A DNA stretch of 64,000 nucleotides. Origin: Fodinibius sp052060035. Its GTDB lineage: Bacteria > Bacteroidota > Rhodothermia > Balneolales > Balneolaceae. Of this stretch, positions 36,220 to 44,154 are shown in pieces. The stretch covers positions 248,001 through 312,000 of the forward strand of contig NZ_JBPOEA010000001.1 in the NCBI RefSeq assembly GCF_052060035.1, in the 5' to 3' direction. Position 1 is the stretch's first letter, and every line of letters starts with the position of its first letter. Under the pieces are notes generated by a model, which made no database searches, was not told the DNA's origin, and was given only the letters and a program-made list of their open reading frames with translations. A program made the position numbers and the translations under genes.

Positions 36220-37101
36220 TCAGGCAGTTTTTTTTGCCATCCATTTGTCGAAAACCTTGGCAAAACGTTCTGGTGATTCCGGATCCATATTAAAATAGAG
36301 TGAGGGTTCAATGAGCTCCAGCTCCATCAGCGCAAAAGTGTTGTTGGCTGTGCGGACGTAGTCGGCGCGGGTGTACAACGGTTCCGGATCAATCATATCA
36401 CGCATAGAACGGGCCGTTTTTAATAGATGGTCTTTCGGTTTGACCAATGTAAGTCTACCGCCGTGTTCTTCCTGCACGCGAAAATCGTTGGTTTTTGGTG
36501 TTTTTAGGATGGTGTGACTGTAAATATCACCAAAAAAGAATACCGAAAATTCTCCCTCCTCTGTGATGTTATCCATAAAAGGCTGCACCAAAAAAGGCCG
36601 GGAGGCAAAGACCGTTTCCAGATCTTCGACAAACACATCATAATTTGATTGATGGATGCGAAAGGTGTCGTCGGCTCCTGCGCTGATGGTTGGTTTTACA
36701 ACGATTTCGTCGGATTCCAAATCCGTAAATACCGATGGAAATAAATCCGAAGAAAATTTATCAAACCAAAGGCTTGAAACGATCTCAACCCCCTGGGAGT
36801 CGAGGTCACGAAGGTAAGTTTTGTCGATATTCCATTTGACGATGTCGAGACTATTTTCGAGCACTGCATCTGATTGCTCAATATCTGTCAAAACCTGCAT
36901 AAAAGCCTGTGGATCGTCTTGATAATCCCAAGGACTGCGAATAATGACGGCATCGAAACTGTTCCAATTTACCGTAGCATTGCGCCAGGAAACCTCTTCG
37001 GCATACCAGCCTAATGCTTTGAGTGGATCAAAAAGCAGGTGATCGTAAACTTCAAAGTCCTCATAATTATCCATCGACAGAAAGGCGCAGCGCTTCATCA
37101 T
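36220..37101 (-). CDS. ATP-grasp domain protein (glutathione-synthetase/RimK-like fold)
   Basis: A 293-residue protein with the look of an ATP-grasp ligase: an N-terminal domain with VIIRSPWDYQDDP, a central ATP-binding part with IVVKPTISAGADDTF (nucleotide-binding Lys and Gly-rich loop), FLVQPFMDN (hinge), and a C-terminal metal-binding region with LMELELIEPSLYF, where conserved Glu and Asn would bind magnesium. The RSPWDY segment recurs in a group of stand-alone ATP-grasp proteins that includes the O-ureido-serine cyclo-ligase DcsG of cycloserine synthesis. No biosynthetic partner genes are nearby, so the substrates are unknown. Confidence 0.72.
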   Translation of the reverse strand: MMKRCAFLSMDNYEDFEVYDHLLFDPLKALGWYAEEVSWRNATVNWNSFDAVIIRSPWDYQDDPQAFMQVLTDIEQSDAVLENSLDIVKWNIDKTYLRDLDSQGVEIVSSLWFDKFSSDLFPSVFTDLESDEIVVKPTISAGADDTFRIHQSNYDVFVEDLETVFASRPFLVQPFMDNITEEGEFSVFFFGDIYSHTILKTPKTNDFRVQEEHGGRLTLVKPKDHLLKTARSMRDMIDPEPLYTRADYVRTANNTFALMELELIEPSLYFNMDPESPERFAKVFDKWMAKKTA

Positions 37102-37122
37102 TAAAATAGGTATGGTATTGAA

Positions 37123-37140
37123 ATTTAGCTCGCGCTAAAT
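37123..37140. promoter_or_regulatory. Palindrome upstream of the ATP-grasp gene
   Basis: ATTTAGC and GCTAAAT flank the 4-base loop TCGC, 22 bases before the start of the ATP-grasp gene. The position between gene start and the expected promoter suits an operator or a leader hairpin. Confidence 0.35.
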
Positions 37141-37214
37141 ATACTATTCCGGATTTAGAGCGCCAAGCGATGTCTGAAAATGGCTTATCTTTTATCAGCG
37201 GCTTAGTATTTTAC

Positions 37215-37249
37215 AAACAAAAAAGCCCCGGAGTGTTATCCGAGGCTTT
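37215..37249 (-). terminator. Rho-independent terminator of the RRM protein gene
   Basis: On the minus strand, AAAGCCTCGGA and TCCGGGGCTTT form an 11-base stem (one G-U pair) with a 6-base loop, followed by a T-rich run. It lies 22 bases after the stop codon. Confidence 0.85.
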
Positions 37250-37270
37250 ATATCATTAGACAATATGATA

Positions 37271-37534
37271 TTATCGTCGGTTACCGGCTTTTTCTTTGGG
37301 ACGGGCTTTATTCACTTTAACGGCACGACCGTTAATTTCGGCACCGTCGAGTTGATCGATTGCAGCTTGAGCTTCTTGGTCATTTTCCATTTCTACGAAC
37401 CCAAATCCCTTGGATCGACCGGTTTCTCGATCTTTAATCACTTTGGAGGAGGTTACCTCTCCAAATTCTTCAAAAACGTCCATTAATTCTTGGTCTGAAA
37501 CCTTATAAGAAAGATTTCCCACGTAAATATTCAT
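37271..37534 (-). CDS. Single-RRM RNA-binding protein
   Basis: An 87-residue protein made of one RNA-recognition motif. RNP2 is IYVGNL near the N-terminus and RNP1 is SKGFGFVEM in the middle, with the usual aromatic residues for RNA stacking. A short basic tail (RPKEKAGNRR) follows. Such small RRM proteins occur in cyanobacteria and many Bacteroidota, where they are often abundant; RNA chaperone or cold-related roles are proposed for relatives. It is monocistronic, with a TACTTTTG promoter box upstream and a strong terminator, which suggests high expression. Confidence 0.93.
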   Translation of the reverse strand: MNIYVGNLSYKVSDQELMDVFEEFGEVTSSKVIKDRETGRSKGFGFVEMENDQEAQAAIDQLDGAEINGRAVKVNKARPKEKAGNRR

Positions 37535-37594
37535 TAGTTTTATTCAGTTAATTGCTGTTGATATCGGCAGGAAGTAAATTAAATTCCCATCGTG

Positions 37595-37602
37595 CAAAAG
37601 TA
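37595..37602 (-). promoter_or_regulatory. TAnnTTTG -7 box for the RRM gene
   Basis: On the minus strand this reads TACTTTTG, an exact TAnnTTTG match, 60 bases before the start codon. The leader of about 55 bases leaves room for mRNA-level control. Confidence 0.45.
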
Positions 37603-37706
37603 TATTACGAGGTTTTACAATAGGAAAAAATTAAATTTTTAAAAGAAGTGGGAGCTAATCAATTCGGATACTAAAACACCAAGAGTGATGCACGCTCGGT
37701 GTGACA

Positions 37707-38195
37707 CTACAACTTTTTATACATATAAAGATGGTCTCGGTATTTGTCATTGAAATTGAGGGCATCGGGAATACGTCCTGCTTCACTGAAGCCAAATTTA
37801 TTTAGGAGGGCAATACTTGCTTCGTTATCACTTACCAAAATGGCAACGGCAATTCGGTAGTCTGATTGTTTGCAAAATTGCAGGGCATGTTCCATCAGCT
37901 GGGTAGCTATTCCTTGGTTCTGATGGTTGTAATCCACATAATAGCTAACTTCAATAACTTCGGAAAGAGCTGCGCGGTTTTTGCTGTATTTTGATACCGA
38001 TAGCCAGCCAAGCAGCTCATTATCATCCAGATAAACAAAAACAGGGTAGGTATTCTTGGGATGGCGGTTGAACCATTGCTTGCGTTGTTTTAGAGAAACG
38101 GGGTGGGTATGTGCCGTACGAAATCCCTCTGCAACCGCCTGATTATAAATATCATTTATGGCTTTTAGATGTTCAGGCTCAGCCCGGGTAATCAT
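37707..38195 (-). CDS. GNAT-family N-acetyltransferase (phosphinothricin-acetyltransferase-like)
   Basis: A 162-residue GNAT acetyltransferase. The N-terminus ITRAEPEHLKAINDIYNQAV and the acetyl-CoA-binding segment YVDYNHQNQGIATQLM (the Q/R-x-x-G-x-G/A loop) are typical. SVSKYSKNRAA and the ending DHLYMYKKL resemble the PAT/Bar subgroup, which acetylates amino-group-containing small molecules such as phosphinothricin or methionine sulfone. The true substrate is unknown. The gene starts 26 bases after the fur stop codon and may be co-transcribed with it. Confidence 0.85.
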   Translation of the reverse strand: MITRAEPEHLKAINDIYNQAVAEGFRTAHTHPVSLKQRKQWFNRHPKNTYPVFVYLDDNELLGWLSVSKYSKNRAALSEVIEVSYYVDYNHQNQGIATQLMEHALQFCKQSDYRIAVAILVSDNEASIALLNKFGFSEAGRIPDALNFNDKYRDHLYMYKKL

Positions 38196-38221
38196 GAGTC
38201 AAAAGGCAATGTAATGGGAGA

Positions 38222-38731
38222 CTATGAGTTTACTTTAGATTTCTTTTTACCCATCTGTTCTCCCTGACGTTTTTTACAAGCCTCAATATCCTGACATGTC
38301 CCAAAAAAGTGGAGGGAATGCCCGGTAATATTAAATTTGTGGATTTTCTCCATCATCGTTTTGATCTCCTGAATTCGGGGATCGCAAAATTCTAAGACCT
38401 TGCCGCATTTTTTACAGATGATGTGATCGTGTTGCTGGTAGGCGTAAGCACGTTCGTAATAATATTGGTTTTCACCGAATTGCTGGCGCTGCACCAGTCC
38501 GCATTCCACCAATAAATCAAGTGTATTATACACCGTTGCTCTCGAAACACGTGTGCCCCCTTCTTTCATATTGAAAAAGATATCATCGGCATCAAAGTGC
38601 CCGTCGGCGCGGTAAATTTCTTCGAGAACCATGAAACGTTCGGGAGTCTGTCGTTGATTGTGCTCTTTTAGGTACGAGCTAAAAATCTCTTTTACTAAAT
38701 CAATTGTTTCTTCGCTTGCCGGATGAGCCAT
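38222..38731 (-). CDS. fur: Fur-family metal-responsive repressor
   Basis: A 169-residue winged-helix regulator. The DNA-binding domain (~15-95) contains RQTPERFMVLEEIY and GTRVSRATVYNTLDLLVECG. The dimerisation domain has the metal-binding segment YQQHDHIICKKCGKVLEF with its histidines and a CxxC pair, and a second cysteine pair near the C-terminus (GTCQDIEAC), together typical of a structural zinc site. Members sense iron (Fur), peroxide (PerR) or zinc (Zur); which one this is cannot be decided here. The gap to the divergent acyl-CoA ligase gene holds palindromes that could be its own operator. Confidence 0.88.
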   Translation of the reverse strand: MAHPASEETIDLVKEIFSSYLKEHNQRQTPERFMVLEEIYRADGHFDADDIFFNMKEGGTRVSRATVYNTLDLLVECGLVQRQQFGENQYYYERAYAYQQHDHIICKKCGKVLEFCDPRIQEIKTMMEKIHKFNITGHSLHFFGTCQDIEACKKRQGEQMGKKKSKVNS

Positions 38732-38836
38732 AAAAAGAGGATAAAATTTTTCTTTTAATATAAGGAATTGGGATACCTAAAAAAATTCATTCAATGCCGT
38801 ATTATACCATTTTAAAACCACAAATATTGAATGGTG

Positions 38837-38853
38837 CTGAATTTTCAATTCAG
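38837..38853. promoter_or_regulatory. Palindrome in the fur / acyl-CoA ligase divergent gap
   Basis: CTGAATT-TTC-AATTCAG is a perfect 7-base inverted repeat 67 bases before the acyl-CoA ligase start. A wider pair, CATTCAAT (38788-38795) and ATTGAATG (38826-38833), lies just upstream. These may be operators for one of the two divergent genes. Confidence 0.4.
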
Positions 38854-38920
38854 AATGTTATATTCGATCTGTACAAATTGATTGTGATCAGTGTTTTAAA
38901 CAGTAACTAATTCTTGATTT

Positions 38921-40795
38921 ATGCCCACAGTTGTAGCTTTTGAAACGTTAACCGACCTATTTCTAAATTTATCGAAAAAATATAAAGGGACCGATAAAAC
39001 GGCTTTTGCACGAAAGCCGAAGACGGATGAACCCTATGAGACGATAACTTGGGATCAAGTTCACGAAGATGCTCATACCTTGGCTGCCTACATAGTTAAG
39101 CATGGGATTGAGGCCGGTGACCGAGTAGCCATCCTCAGTGAAAACCGCTATGAGTGGGCAGTAGTGGATTTAGCTCTGCAACTAATTGGGGCCATTAATG
39201 TATCGCTTTATACCTCGCTGCCATCAAAACAGTGTGAGTATATTTTGAAGAACTCGGAGGCGAAGATGTTTTTTGTCTCTACGGGCATACAGCTTAAAAA
39301 AGCGCGCGAAGTTTTTGATAATTGTGAGCATCTGAATCGTGTTATTGCATTTGATGAGCCCAATATATCAAGCTACATGGATGATGCTTACGTTTCTCTT
39401 TTTGATCAAGCGATGGTAGAGGGGGCAAAAGAATTGCCAAAAGTAGAAGATGAAATTGCTCGTCGCAGTAAGGCAATTGAACCCGAAGATCTGGCTACGC
39501 TTATCTATACGTCGGGGACAACGGGCAAGCCTAAGGGAGCAATGCTTACGCATCGTAATATTGTCAGCAATGTAAAGGCCGCCCATCAGCAGATCGAAAT
39601 CATGGATAATGATCGCTGCCTTTCGTTTTTGCCTCTTTGTCACTCTTTTGAGCGAACGGCGGGCTATTATGCAATGATGGCTGGCGGGGCTGAAATCTAT
39701 TATGCAGAAAGTGTGGATACGGTGGCCAAAAATATGACTGAAGCACATCCCACAATTATTTTGAGTGTGCCGCGTCTTTTTGAGAAGATTTATAATCTTG
39801 TTTCTAAGAGCGTGGAAGAAGGTAGTGCTATCAAACAAAAAATATTTGATTGGGCACAGAAAGTGGGCCGCAAATATGCTGATGGTCAGCGCGGGGTGGT
39901 TTCTATGCAGAAGAAATTGGCTGATAAACTGGTTTTTGATAAGCTTAAAGAACGTACTGGCGGGCGTATCCGCTTTTTTGTGTCGGGTGGAGCGGCTTTA
40001 CCGGCAGAGATAGGTCATTTCTTTATGGGGGCGGGCCTCCATATTATTGAGGGATATGGCCTTACCGAAACTTCTCCCGTTATGTGTTGCAATACCTATG
40101 GAGATGAGCAGATGGGAACCGTTGGCAAAGTGTTGCCGGGCGTTACCGTAGCCATTCAGCGATTGGAGGATAGCCAAATTATTGCCGAGATAAGCGGTGA
40201 AGATTATCCGACAGATCAGAATTCAGAGCAGGGTGAAATTTTATGCAAAGGCCCCAATGTAATGAAGGGATATTGGAAAAATGATGAGGCTACTCGCGAA
40301 ATGATTGATGAGGAGGGTTATCTGCATACTGGTGACGTAGGAAAATTTGTGGATGGCAAACTGCAGATTACGGATCGCATCAAACACATGATTGTAAATG
40401 CCGGTGGCAAAAATATTTATCCGGGGCCCATTGAAGACCTGTTTAAAACAAGTAAGTGGATTGATCAGTTGGTCGTTGTCGGTGAACGTCAACCTTACAT
40501 GGCGGCACTAATTGTACCCGATTTTGAAGTGCTTGAAGAACATGCTAAGGAGAAGGGGATTGCGTATGATTCTCTTGAGGATCTGATTGAAAAAGAGGCA
40601 ATACAGAACATCTATCGTAAGGAAATTCGAAGTCATGCTAAGGACTTAGCATCGCATGAAAAAATCAGGGATTTCCGCATTGTCTCCAATGAGTTTACTG
40701 TTGAGTCTGGTGAGCTGACCCCCACTCTAAAGATCAAGCGCCGTATTGTTGAAGAAAAGTATGGCCATCTTATTGATGACATCTTCTCAAACTAA
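38921..40795 (+). CDS. Long-chain fatty acid--CoA ligase (AMP-forming)
   Basis: A 624-residue ANL-superfamily enzyme that activates fatty acids to acyl-CoA through an acyl-adenylate. The P-loop YTSGTTGKPKGAMLTH, the GYGLTETSPV motif, the TGD...DRIKHMIVNAGGKNIYP hinge region and a C-terminal catalytic Lys region are present. Overall length and the long insert before the hinge resemble the eukaryote-like long-chain acyl-CoA synthetase group (COG1022). It is divergent from fur across a palindrome-rich gap. It may feed the acyl-CoA dehydrogenase at 44 kb and the LuxC/LuxE-like enzymes, though they are not in an operon. Confidence 0.93.
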   Translation: MPTVVAFETLTDLFLNLSKKYKGTDKTAFARKPKTDEPYETITWDQVHEDAHTLAAYIVKHGIEAGDRVAILSENRYEWAVVDLALQLIGAINVSLYTSLPSKQCEYILKNSEAKMFFVSTGIQLKKAREVFDNCEHLNRVIAFDEPNISSYMDDAYVSLFDQAMVEGAKELPKVEDEIARRSKAIEPEDLATLIYTSGTTGKPKGAMLTHRNIVSNVKAAHQQIEIMDNDRCLSFLPLCHSFERTAGYYAMMAGGAEIYYAESVDTVAKNMTEAHPTIILSVPRLFEKIYNLVSKSVEEGSAIKQKIFDWAQKVGRKYADGQRGVVSMQKKLADKLVFDKLKERTGGRIRFFVSGGAALPAEIGHFFMGAGLHIIEGYGLTETSPVMCCNTYGDEQMGTVGKVLPGVTVAIQRLEDSQIIAEISGEDYPTDQNSEQGEILCKGPNVMKGYWKNDEATREMIDEEGYLHTGDVGKFVDGKLQITDRIKHMIVNAGGKNIYPGPIEDLFKTSKWIDQLVVVGERQPYMAALIVPDFEVLEEHAKEKGIAYDSLEDLIEKEAIQNIYRKEIRSHAKDLASHEKIRDFRIVSNEFTVESGELTPTLKIKRRIVEEKYGHLIDDIFSN

Positions 40796-40869
40796 AGCAG
40801 CAATCATGTTGGTATTGGTAGTTATTGGCTAAAGAAGGAGGAAGGCATTTGGCTGATTCTGATTTATTT

Positions 40870-41423
40870 TTATTTATTGTAAAAGGGGAGGTGGCTCAAG
40901 CATTCATCAATGGTATTTGCCGTTTTTAGCAGTGATCGATTATTCGGGCTGATAAATTTATTTGCTACTGCTTCGTCAATAAATGAAATGAGCTTGTTGT
41001 AGTAACCATCAATATTGTAAATAATTACTGTTTTGTCCTGGATTCCAAGTTGCCGCCAGGTAATCGCTTCCATCAGCTCTTCGAAGGTGCCGAAACCACC
41101 GGGCAGAGCTATAAACGCATCCGAAAGTTCGGCCATCATCGCTTTTCGTTCATGCATGGTATCAGTGATATGCAGGGCAGTAAGGTTTTCGTGGCAACTT
41201 CCATGTCATACAGATGTTGTGGGATAACACCGTGAACCTGTCCGCCACGTGACAATGTAGCATTGGCAATTTCGTTCATTAAGCCCACCGAACCGCCGCC
41301 ATACACCAAGCCTATTTTATTAGATGCCAATGCGTGGCCCAGCGCCTTTGTCTGAGGGATAAAGGAAGAATTATTCCCGGTTTTGGATCCACAGTAAACG
41401 CAAACTCTCTTTTTGAAGCTCAT
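40870..41423 (-). pseudogene. LOG-family (TIGR00730) protein, broken by a single-base frameshift
   Basis: Two adjoining reading frames encode one LOG-family Rossmann protein, the family of cytokinin-riboside-phosphate phosphoribohydrolases. The N-terminal half (41423 to ~41181) has VCVYCGSKTG and GLVYGGGSVGLMNEIA; the C-terminal half (~41181 to 40870) has the family hallmark LPGGFGTFEELME after MHERKAMM. The join reads TTA-CTG at 41183-41178, and adding one base there restores KTLTALHITDTMHERK. So one base has been lost near 41181. The site is not a homopolymer, so it may be a real mutation, although an assembly error cannot be excluded. The gene overlaps the cysteine desulfurase stop by four bases (ATGA). 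Confidence 0.85.
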
Positions 41424-42598
41424 ACTTTTTCCGTTGGCATCATCCGTTCTACGACAACTCCGATTTTTTCAAGGAAATAGTCGATTTCTTCAAGCGTATT
41501 TTGTTTGCCCAGACTGAGACGAATGCTCGAATTGGCAATTTTATCATCGAGTCCGATACCGGTTAACACGTGCGAGGGCTCCATAGCTCCCGAAGTGCAA
41601 GCTGATCCGTTAGAAACGCAGATATTTTCCACATCGAGATTAAGAATAAGCATCTCCCCGTCAATGCCATTTCCGTTTGAATCCATAAATGAGATATTAA
41701 TAATATGAGGCACGCCGTTTTCGATATCCCCATTGATCTGATAGCGATCGCCAAATTTTTTATCAAGCCCGTTAATGAGCTTTTTCCGAAGTTTGGTGAA
41801 GTGTTTATGATGATCGTTCATTTCTCGTTGGGTCAGCTCCATTGCTTTAGCTAAGCCGATAATACCGGGTACATTCAGCGTACCACCGCGCCGGCGACGT
41901 TCTTGAGAACCGCCGTGCATCCAAGGCATCCAAGGTGTAGCATGACGCATGTACAATACCCCAATGCCTTTGGGGCCGTATATTTTATGGCCACTGATAC
42001 TCAAGAAATCGAGTCCCAGTTCATTTACATCCACCGGAAGTTTGCCAACGCTCTGAACGGTATCAGAGTGGAAAGGAATATTGTGCTCATTACAAACCTC
42101 ACTAATTTCTTTAAGCGGATTGATGGAACCGATTTCGTTATTTACGTGCATCAGTGAAACCATGGCCGTATTATCGTTGATGGCTTCCTCAACCTGCTTA
42201 GCAGTGATAAGCCCCTTGGAATTTGGCTCCAGATATACCGGTTTGGCTCCATGACGTTTTAACGCTTCAGCAGTATGTAAAACTGCATGATGTTCAAGCG
42301 GAGAGGTAATTACTTCCGTTTTTCCTGTAGCATTGACAACGCCCTTGATGGCACAGTTGTCACTTTCTGTCCCGCCGCTGGTAAAGATAATTTCAGCCGG
42401 TTCGGCCCCGATCATTTCGGCAATGGTTTCCCGGGCTTCTTCAACAGCCACTTTTGCGCTATTACCCATTCCATGTGGAGAATTAGCGTTTCCGTAGTGT
42501 TCGGTAAAGTAGGGTTTCATTGCATCAAACACACGTGCATCCACTGGAGTGGTGGCGGCATGATCAAAATAAACGGTATCCATATCACAGATTTTCAT
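41420..42598 (-). CDS. iscS: Cysteine desulfurase (IscS/NifS type)
   Basis: Pyridoxal-phosphate enzyme that takes sulfur from cysteine for Fe-S clusters and thio-modified tRNA. The 392-residue protein has YFDHAATTPVD at the N-terminus, the PLP-binding lysine in SISGHKIYGPKG and the active-site cysteine in NGSACTSGAMEPSHVL. The long loop around the cysteine marks the group I (IscS/NifS) type. The start may be the ATG at 42598 or the one five codons later, next to the conserved N-terminus. No other isc or suf genes are adjacent. It shares an ATGA overlap with the broken LOG gene. Confidence 0.9.
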   Translation of the reverse strand: MKICDMDTVYFDHAATTPVDARVFDAMKPYFTEHYGNANSPHGMGNSAKVAVEEARETIAEMIGAEPAEIIFTSGGTESDNCAIKGVVNATGKTEVITSPLEHHAVLHTAEALKRHGAKPVYLEPNSKGLITAKQVEEAINDNTAMVSLMHVNNEIGSINPLKEISEVCNEHNIPFHSDTVQSVGKLPVDVNELGLDFLSISGHKIYGPKGIGVLYMRHATPWMPWMHGGSQERRRRGGTLNVPGIIGLAKAMELTQREMNDHHKHFTKLRKKLINGLDKKFGDRYQINGDIENGVPHIINISFMDSNGNGIDGEMLILNLDVENICVSNGSACTSGAMEPSHVLTGIGLDDKIANSSIRLSLGKQNTLEEIDYFLEKIGVVVERMMPTEKV

Positions 42599-42615
42599 TA
42601 ACGATTAAAGCAGTC

Positions 42616-42623
42616 CAAAGATA
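42616..42623 (-). promoter_or_regulatory. TAnnTTTG -7 box for the cysteine desulfurase gene
   Basis: Read on the minus strand this is TATCTTTG, 17 bases before the first ATG and 32 before the second. It would give a very short leader and so favours the second ATG slightly. I see nothing else of note in the remaining ~230 bases up to pgk. Confidence 0.45.
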
Positions 42624-42852
42624 TTTAAAATCAGGTAGAAAAACAGCTGCTATCGTCATCCAAAAAGGAGGATAAGATGATGTTTTGAGTTAATCCGGTT
42701 TTTATCTGTGTCCTTTATAGGTTAGTGGCATTCATTATAGAAGCTGATTTTGGGGCAAATATATCAATTAAAACAGTTTGGACGCTTTTCTATGAACTGG
42801 TAAATTCACCTGTGCAATAATTAGTTTAACAGCTCAAAAATTATAGTCACTC

Positions 42853-44046
42853 ATGGATAAGATGACGCTCGAAGATGTGCAGGTTAAAGGGAAAAAGGTT
42901 TTAATGCGCGTGGATTTTAACGTGCCGATTAAAGATGGAAAAATTGGCGATGATAATCGTATAGTGCAGGCGTTGCCATCTATCAATTACGTAATTGAGA
43001 ATAAGGGAAAGCTCATTCTGATGAGCCATTTAGGTCGTCCTGGTGGAGAAGTTGACCCTTCGTTGAGCTTGAAACCGGTAGCTGAGCATCTGCAAACATT
43101 GGTCGATACGAATGTGCACTTTGCTGAAGATTGCATCGGAGAAAAAGCAAAGAACGTAATCGATCAGGCTGAGGATGGGGAGATTGTATTGCTCGAAAAT
43201 GTGAGGTTCCATGCAGGAGAAAAAGCCAACGATGAAGAGTTTTGTAAACAGTTGGCCGAGCATGGCGATCTTTTTTGTAATGATGCATTTGGGAGTAGTC
43301 ACCGGGCACATTCTTCAGTAGCAGGGGTGACGAAGTTTTTACAGCCGGCTGTATCGGGCTATTTATTGGAAAAAGAGATTAAATACTTGAACGATTCAAT
43401 AAATCATCCCAAGCGCCCTTTTGTAGCTATTCTGGGCGGAGCCAAGGTATCCGATAAAATTGGAGTAATTGAAAATTTACTTGATAAAGTGGACAGTATT
43501 CTTGTCGGTGGTGGAATGACTTACACTTTTTATAAAGCCAAGGGCTTGCCGATCGGTGATTCACTGGTGGAAGATGAAAAAGTGGATCTGGCCAAAGAAT
43601 TATTGAAAAAAGCAGAAGAAAAGGGGGTCAATTTTGTATTGCCCTTGGATTCCGTTGCTGCCAAAGAGTTTAATAATGATGCCGAACATAAGGTCGTCGA
43701 TGAAGAGGGGATTGAAGACGGTTGGATGGGCGTTGATATTGGACCGCAGACCTGTCTATCGTTTGGCAATATTATTAAGAATGCCAAGACTGTGGTTTGG
43801 AATGGACCGATGGGCGTTTTTGAGATGCCCAATTACGCCGAGGGTACAAACGCCGTGGCTGAAGCACTTACAGAAGCCACTAAGTTGGGAGCTACCACTA
43901 TTATTGGTGGCGGTGATTCGGCATCAGCGATTAAGCAGGCAGGACTTGAAGATGCCGTTTCTCATGTTTCTACCGGAGGTGGTGCCAGCCTTATGTTTCT
44001 TGAAGGCAAAGATCTGCCGGGAGTAGTGGCGCTAACTGACAAGTGA
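42853..44046 (+). CDS. pgk: Phosphoglycerate kinase
   Basis: Glycolytic enzyme that makes ATP from 1,3-bisphosphoglycerate. At 397 residues it has the normal bacterial length, with the signature RVDFNVPIKDGKI, the substrate-binding SHLGRPGG and ENVRFHAGE segments, FGSSHRAHSS, and the C-terminal nucleotide-binding GGGDSASAI and STGGGASL. It is monocistronic with a clear terminator. No gap gene is adjacent. Confidence 0.97.
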   Translation: MDKMTLEDVQVKGKKVLMRVDFNVPIKDGKIGDDNRIVQALPSINYVIENKGKLILMSHLGRPGGEVDPSLSLKPVAEHLQTLVDTNVHFAEDCIGEKAKNVIDQAEDGEIVLLENVRFHAGEKANDEEFCKQLAEHGDLFCNDAFGSSHRAHSSVAGVTKFLQPAVSGYLLEKEIKYLNDSINHPKRPFVAILGGAKVSDKIGVIENLLDKVDSILVGGGMTYTFYKAKGLPIGDSLVEDEKVDLAKELLKKAEEKGVNFVLPLDSVAAKEFNNDAEHKVVDEEGIEDGWMGVDIGPQTCLSFGNIIKNAKTVVWNGPMGVFEMPNYAEGTNAVAEALTEATKLGATTIIGGGDSASAIKQAGLEDAVSHVSTGGGASLMFLEGKDLPGVVALTDK

Positions 44047-44079
44047 CAGGGTATAGTCCAAGGTTTGCTTTTAATATAA

Positions 44080-44107
44080 GGACGGGATGATTTCCCGTCC
44101 TATTTTT
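44080..44107 (+). terminator. Rho-independent terminator of pgk
   Basis: GGACGGGA and TCCCGTCC form an 8-base GC-rich stem with a 5-base loop, followed by TATTTTTA. It lies 33 bases after the pgk stop. Confidence 0.85.
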
Positions 44108-44154
44108 ATTTATACTACTTTGTTAGATCAAAAACCTAAAAAGAGAGTTTCATT

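Noticed and set aside
40870..41423. Programmed frameshifting in the LOG-family gene
   Set aside because: There is no slippery heptamer at the junction (CCTTACTGCC), and the family is normally a single frame.
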